Shown in pieces: positions 61,228 to 64,000 of a stretch of DNA of 64,000 nucleotides. The position numbers were made by a program, and so were the translations under genes. The notes beneath the pieces were generated by a model. It saw nothing but the letters and a program-made list of their open reading frames with translations. It had not been told where the DNA came from and did not search any database. This DNA comes from Bradyrhizobium sp. NP1. GTDB taxonomy: Bacteria > Pseudomonadota > Alphaproteobacteria > Rhizobiales > Xanthobacteraceae. Numbering within the stretch: position 1 is the stretch's first letter; each line of letters opens with the position of its first letter. The stretch is from positions 4,442,001 through 4,506,000 of the forward strand of contig NZ_CP127385.1 in NCBI RefSeq assembly GCF_030378205.1. The letters run 5' to 3'.

Positions 61228-62914
61228 ATGAGACCCGCCGGCAAGGGACCGCTGGATTCGCTCTACTTCGACTATCCGAAGTTTGCGGCGAAACGCGTGC
61301 CGGAGCTCGACGGCAGGACCGCGAGACACCCGGTCCTGATCGTCGGCGCCGGGCCGATCGGCATGACCGCAGCGCTGGTTCTGGCGCGCTATGGCGTCCC
61401 AAGCGTCCTGATCGACCGCAAGGACACCTTCAATGACGGCAGCCGCGCCATCTGCATCGCGCGGCCGAGCATGCATATCCTGGAACGGATCGGCGCAGTC
61501 GCGCCGTTCGTCGACAAGGCGCTCGGCTGGCGCTTCGGCCGCAGCTACTACCGCGGCGAGCAGATCTTCCGCCTCGAGATGTCGCATCCGCCCGGCGAAA
61601 AATACCTGCCGATGTACAATCTGCAGCAGCAGTATATCGAGAAGTTCCTGCATGACGCGGTCGCTGCCTGCAGCCTCATCGACATGCGCTGGCAAAGCGA
61701 GCTGTCCGGCATCGAGCAGCATGCCGACGGCGTCACCGTTCAAATCGCTTCTCCCGCGGGCAACTACCTTCTCGACGCCGACTATGTGCTCGCCGCCGAC
61801 GGCGCACGCTCGCCGATCCGCTCGATGCTCGGACTGCGGCTGAAGGGCGACAATTACGAAGGCCGCTACGTGATCGCGGATATCCGCATGGACCACGATT
61901 TTCCGACCGAGCGCCGCGCCTTCTTCGAGCCGAGCGGCAATCCCGGCGGCACGGTGCTGATCCACAAGCAGCCCGACAACATCTGGCGCATCGACTACCA
62001 GCTTCGGGAGGGCGAGAGCGAGGAAGAGGCGCTGCGCGAGGAAAACATCCGCGCGCGCGTTACCGCCATCCTTGCCGATATCGGCCATACCGGACCGTGG
62101 GAGCTCGAATGGTGGAGCATCTATTCCGCCAACACGCTGTGCCTGGACGATTACCGGCAAGGCCGCGTGTTATTCATCGGCGATTCCGCATATCGTGCCG
62201 ATCTTCGGGGTTCGCGGGCTCAACAACGGCCTGGCCGACGCCGAAAACATCGGATGGAAGCTCGCGCTCGTGCTCAAGGGCGAGGCCCATGACCGCCTGC
62301 TCGACAGCTATTCGCCGGAGCGGCGCGGCGCCACACTGGACGTGTTCGCCAATGCCACCAAGAGCACGCGCTTCATGACCCCGCCGACGCGCGGCTGGCG
62401 GCTGGCGCGCGAGGCTGCGCTCTCCTTAAGCCTGCACCAGGAATTTCCGCGGCATCTCGCCAATCCCCGCCAGATGCAGCCCTATACCTATTCGGAAAGC
62501 CCGCTGACACCCTACGCCGGGCGCGACGCGGAATTTGCCGGCGGACCGGTCTGCGGCAGCGCCGCCCCGAATGCCATCCTCGCCGACGGCAGCCATCTGC
62601 TCGACCGTGCCGGGGACGGCATGACGGCGATCCTGTTCTGCGATGGAGCGCCTTCGGCCGAGCAGGCCGACCTGCTTGAACGGCTCGGCGCAATCGACAG
62701 CCGCTTCGTGGCGCTTGTCGTTGGATCGCAGCGCGCCGCCGGCACGAAAGGGATCGCGGACGATGACGGCGAAATCGCCCGCCTGTTCGCAGCCAGGCCC
62801 GGCACGCTTTACCTGCTGCGGCCCGACCTACATATCGCCGGACGATGGAGGACGATCGCACCGGCCGAGATCGAGCGGACGGTTCGCCTTTGTCTCGGGA
62901 AGGAAATCCCATGA
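61228..62914 (+). pseudogene. FAD-dependent monooxygenase, frameshifted
   Basis: The first frame (61228-62292) has PVLIVGAGPIGMTAALVLAR (FAD site), the DG motif in YVLAADGARSPIRSML, and the start of the second FAD motif RVLFIGDSA. The second frame then continues HIVPIFGVRGLNNGLADAEN and a thioredoxin-like C-terminal domain ending at 62914. The joined sequence matches phenol- or 3-(3-hydroxyphenyl)propionate-type hydroxylases of about 560 residues. The shift lies near 62187-62192 and is consistent with loss of two bases before CATATCGTG. It is either a true pseudogene or a sequencing error. It follows the hydratase gene by 13 bp. Confidence 0.9.
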
Positions 62915-63096
62915 GCACCATGCCCGCCGACGATTTCGAGGCCGCCTATGAGGCGCTGGCTATGGCGATCGATGCGGCCGGCCCCGAGCGCGAGGCCCTG
63001 TTCCTGACCCGCCTTGCGCTGGTGCTCGGCCATCAGCTCGGCGACGTCGAAGCCTTCAGGACGGCGATCAGGATCGCGCTCGACGACCTCAACTAG
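62911..63096 (+). CDS. DUF2783 small protein
   Basis: The 61-aa protein matches DUF2783: ADDFEAAYEALAMAIDAAGP followed by FLTRLALVLGHQLGD and a final helix. Members occur next to FAD-dependent monooxygenases, as here, and may assist them. The start ATG overlaps the end of the monooxygenase gene (ATGA). GGAAGGAAA precedes it. The stop codon TAG lies in the CTAG left end of the hairpin at 63093-63167. Confidence 0.85.
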   Translation: MSTMPADDFEAAYEALAMAIDAAGPEREALFLTRLALVLGHQLGDVEAFRTAIRIALDDLN

Positions 63097-63167
63097 TGTC
63101 CCGAATCCGAAGTTCGCATCATTTCGCGGCAACCTCTTAAGCGAACTTCGGATTCAAAGGACACTAG
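63093..63167. repeat. CTAG hairpin element, type C, complete
   Basis: The 75-bp element has perfect outer arms CTAGTGTCC/GGACACTAG, perfect 15-bp inner arms (GAATCCGAAGTTCGC and its complement), an AAA bulge on the right and a 23-nt loop. The left CTAG contains the DUF2783 stop codon. Confidence 0.92.
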
Positions 63168-63210
63168 TGGGGGAACTGCTTTTTTGTACGCACGATCGCT
63201 GAGCAACGCA

Positions 63211-64000
63211 TTACAGATCGATTATCGTTCTTGCAGGGATTGCTTCTGGTGACTTGGGCACATTCCCCAGGATCACGAGACGCTGCAGCCAAGTCAGTTC
63301 GCGCTCAGGCGTCTTGGGAATTTCGACATAGTCGATCGTAATCCGGTCGTTTTCCTTCTCGATCCGGAAGTAATTCAAGCGATACGAAGGATAGTAGACC
63401 GCGGGCAACAAGCCAAAGCGCACCGGAACACGGGACAATAGCTTCAGCCACGTACCGGTATTGATGACGACTTGACCGGCGGGACCTAGTCGCCGCAGGA
63501 ACGCCGCGTGCGTGTGTCCGAAAATGAACACCGCTACCTTGTCATCCGCCTGGAAAACCTCCTGAGCCCCTTTTAGGTAGGGCGCATCCGAATCGAGGTT
63601 CAGGGTCACTCCGTGGCTCGTCTGTAGACGAAAGCGATGCGCCGTGCGCATGAGGTCACGTTCGACGACCAACGCAGGGATACCGAACAAAATCAAAAAT
63701 AGGGAATTGATCGTGATCACGACCTGAAGGACGTTGTCGATGATCCCGAGCCTGCTCATCAGCGGGTTGTGAAATATGATATTGTAATCAAAGATGCCTG
63801 CGACCCGAAGAATTTCCCCGAGAATCGCTATCATCGTGACGCCGGCCAGCAGCAGGAAGGGCAGCAGCACCCAGCGCAGCGCCGTACTCATCTCGCGGTA
63901 GAAGTAGTTCGACAGCATCCAGTCGGGAATCTGCATCGTGCCCACGGAGCGGATGTCCTTGAGCCAGTCTCCCCGGCCGAAGTCGGAATACCGGCTGGCT
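63211..64000 (-). CDS. metallophosphoesterase with membrane helices (partial, N-terminus outside)
   Basis: The frame is open from the window edge to its stop at 63211. Two hydrophobic segments (ALRWVLLPFLLLAGVTMIAI and VLQVVITINSLFLILFGIPA) lie in the middle. The last metal motif VAVFIFGHTHAAFLRRL, with GHTH, and INTGTWLK belong to the calcineurin-like phosphoesterase fold. The N-terminal metal motifs must lie beyond position 64000. The insertion of transmembrane helices into a phosphoesterase is unusual. The family is clear; the substrate is not. Confidence 0.8.
   Translation of the reverse strand, partial: ASRYSDFGRGDWLKDIRSVGTMQIPDWMLSNYFYREMSTALRWVLLPFLLLAGVTMIAILGEILRVAGIFDYNIIFHNPLMSRLGIIDNVLQVVITINSLFLILFGIPALVVERDLMRTAHRFRLQTSHGVTLNLDSDAPYLKGAQEVFQADDKVAVFIFGHTHAAFLRRLGPAGQVVINTGTWLKLLSRVPVRFGLLPAVYYPSYRLNYFRIEKENDRITIDYVEIPKTPERELTWLQRLVILGNVPKSPEAIPARTIIDL

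Overview
The window is high-GC alphaproteobacterial chromosome, most consistent with Bradyrhizobium or a close Bradyrhizobiaceae relative. The reasons are the family content (dense LysR/AraC/TctC genes, a RopB/Omp25-type outer-membrane protein, an orphan CoxL-like gene), the guaA - rsmB-like - guaB neighbourhood, the ppx-rlmE pair, and intergenic palindromes of the kind seen in this group. No rRNA, tRNA, CRISPR array, integrase or transposase gene was recognised. The genus is an inference from family content; no search was run.

Layout. (1) 1-27 kb looks accessory: short transcription units, each with its own regulator. It holds a LysR tail at the left edge; LysR with DoxX and NTF2-like genes; LysR with a GuaD-like deaminase, divergent from an SDR; an AraC remnant; an ArsR-VOC pair; an M20 amidohydrolase; a TRIC-type channel; MarR/DUF1801 divergent from a second SDR; an MFS pump; a RopB-like porin; a patatin; a secreted arylsulfatase; an AraC regulator; an LssY_C protein; a secreted esterase; and a 951-aa winged-helix/NTPase/TPR regulator. 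At least three gene remnants and several 300-760 bp stretches without genes lie here. (2) 27-50 kb is housekeeping: guaA, an RsmB-type methyltransferase, guaB, rlmE, ppx and uup, with MAPEG, CpdA-like, CurA-like/TctC/GlcG, DHA2 pump, orphan CoxL-like, hotdog, YaiI, D-threonine-aldolase-like and HI0933-like genes between them. (3) 51-60 kb is a minus-strand acyl-CoA and valine-catabolism block. mmsA, isobutyryl-CoA dehydrogenase, 3-hydroxyisobutyryl-CoA hydrolase and mmsB would take isobutyryl-CoA toward propionyl-CoA, with one hydration step not assigned here. Acyl-CoA synthetase, MaoC hydratase and SDR genes follow. A TetR gene lies upstream. (4) 60-63 kb is a plus-strand unit of enoyl-CoA hydratase, a frameshifted FAD monooxygenase and DUF2783, followed by a partial metallophosphoesterase at the right edge.

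The most unusual signal is a family of about 76-bp hairpins with CTAG-type ends, present between 31 and 63 kb. Each complete copy has 9-10 bp outer arms, a roughly 3-nt bulge, about 15-bp inner arms and a 23-26 nt loop, and the arms differ between copies while staying paired. Copies sit exactly at gene 3' ends: four genes use the TAG inside the terminal CTAG as their stop codon and a fifth stops inside a copy. A two-hairpin composite occurs on both sides of the acyl-CoA synthetase gene. Several perfect or near-perfect operator-like dyads also lie in divergent promoter regions, notably between guaA and an NTF2-like gene and upstream of the ArsR-VOC pair.
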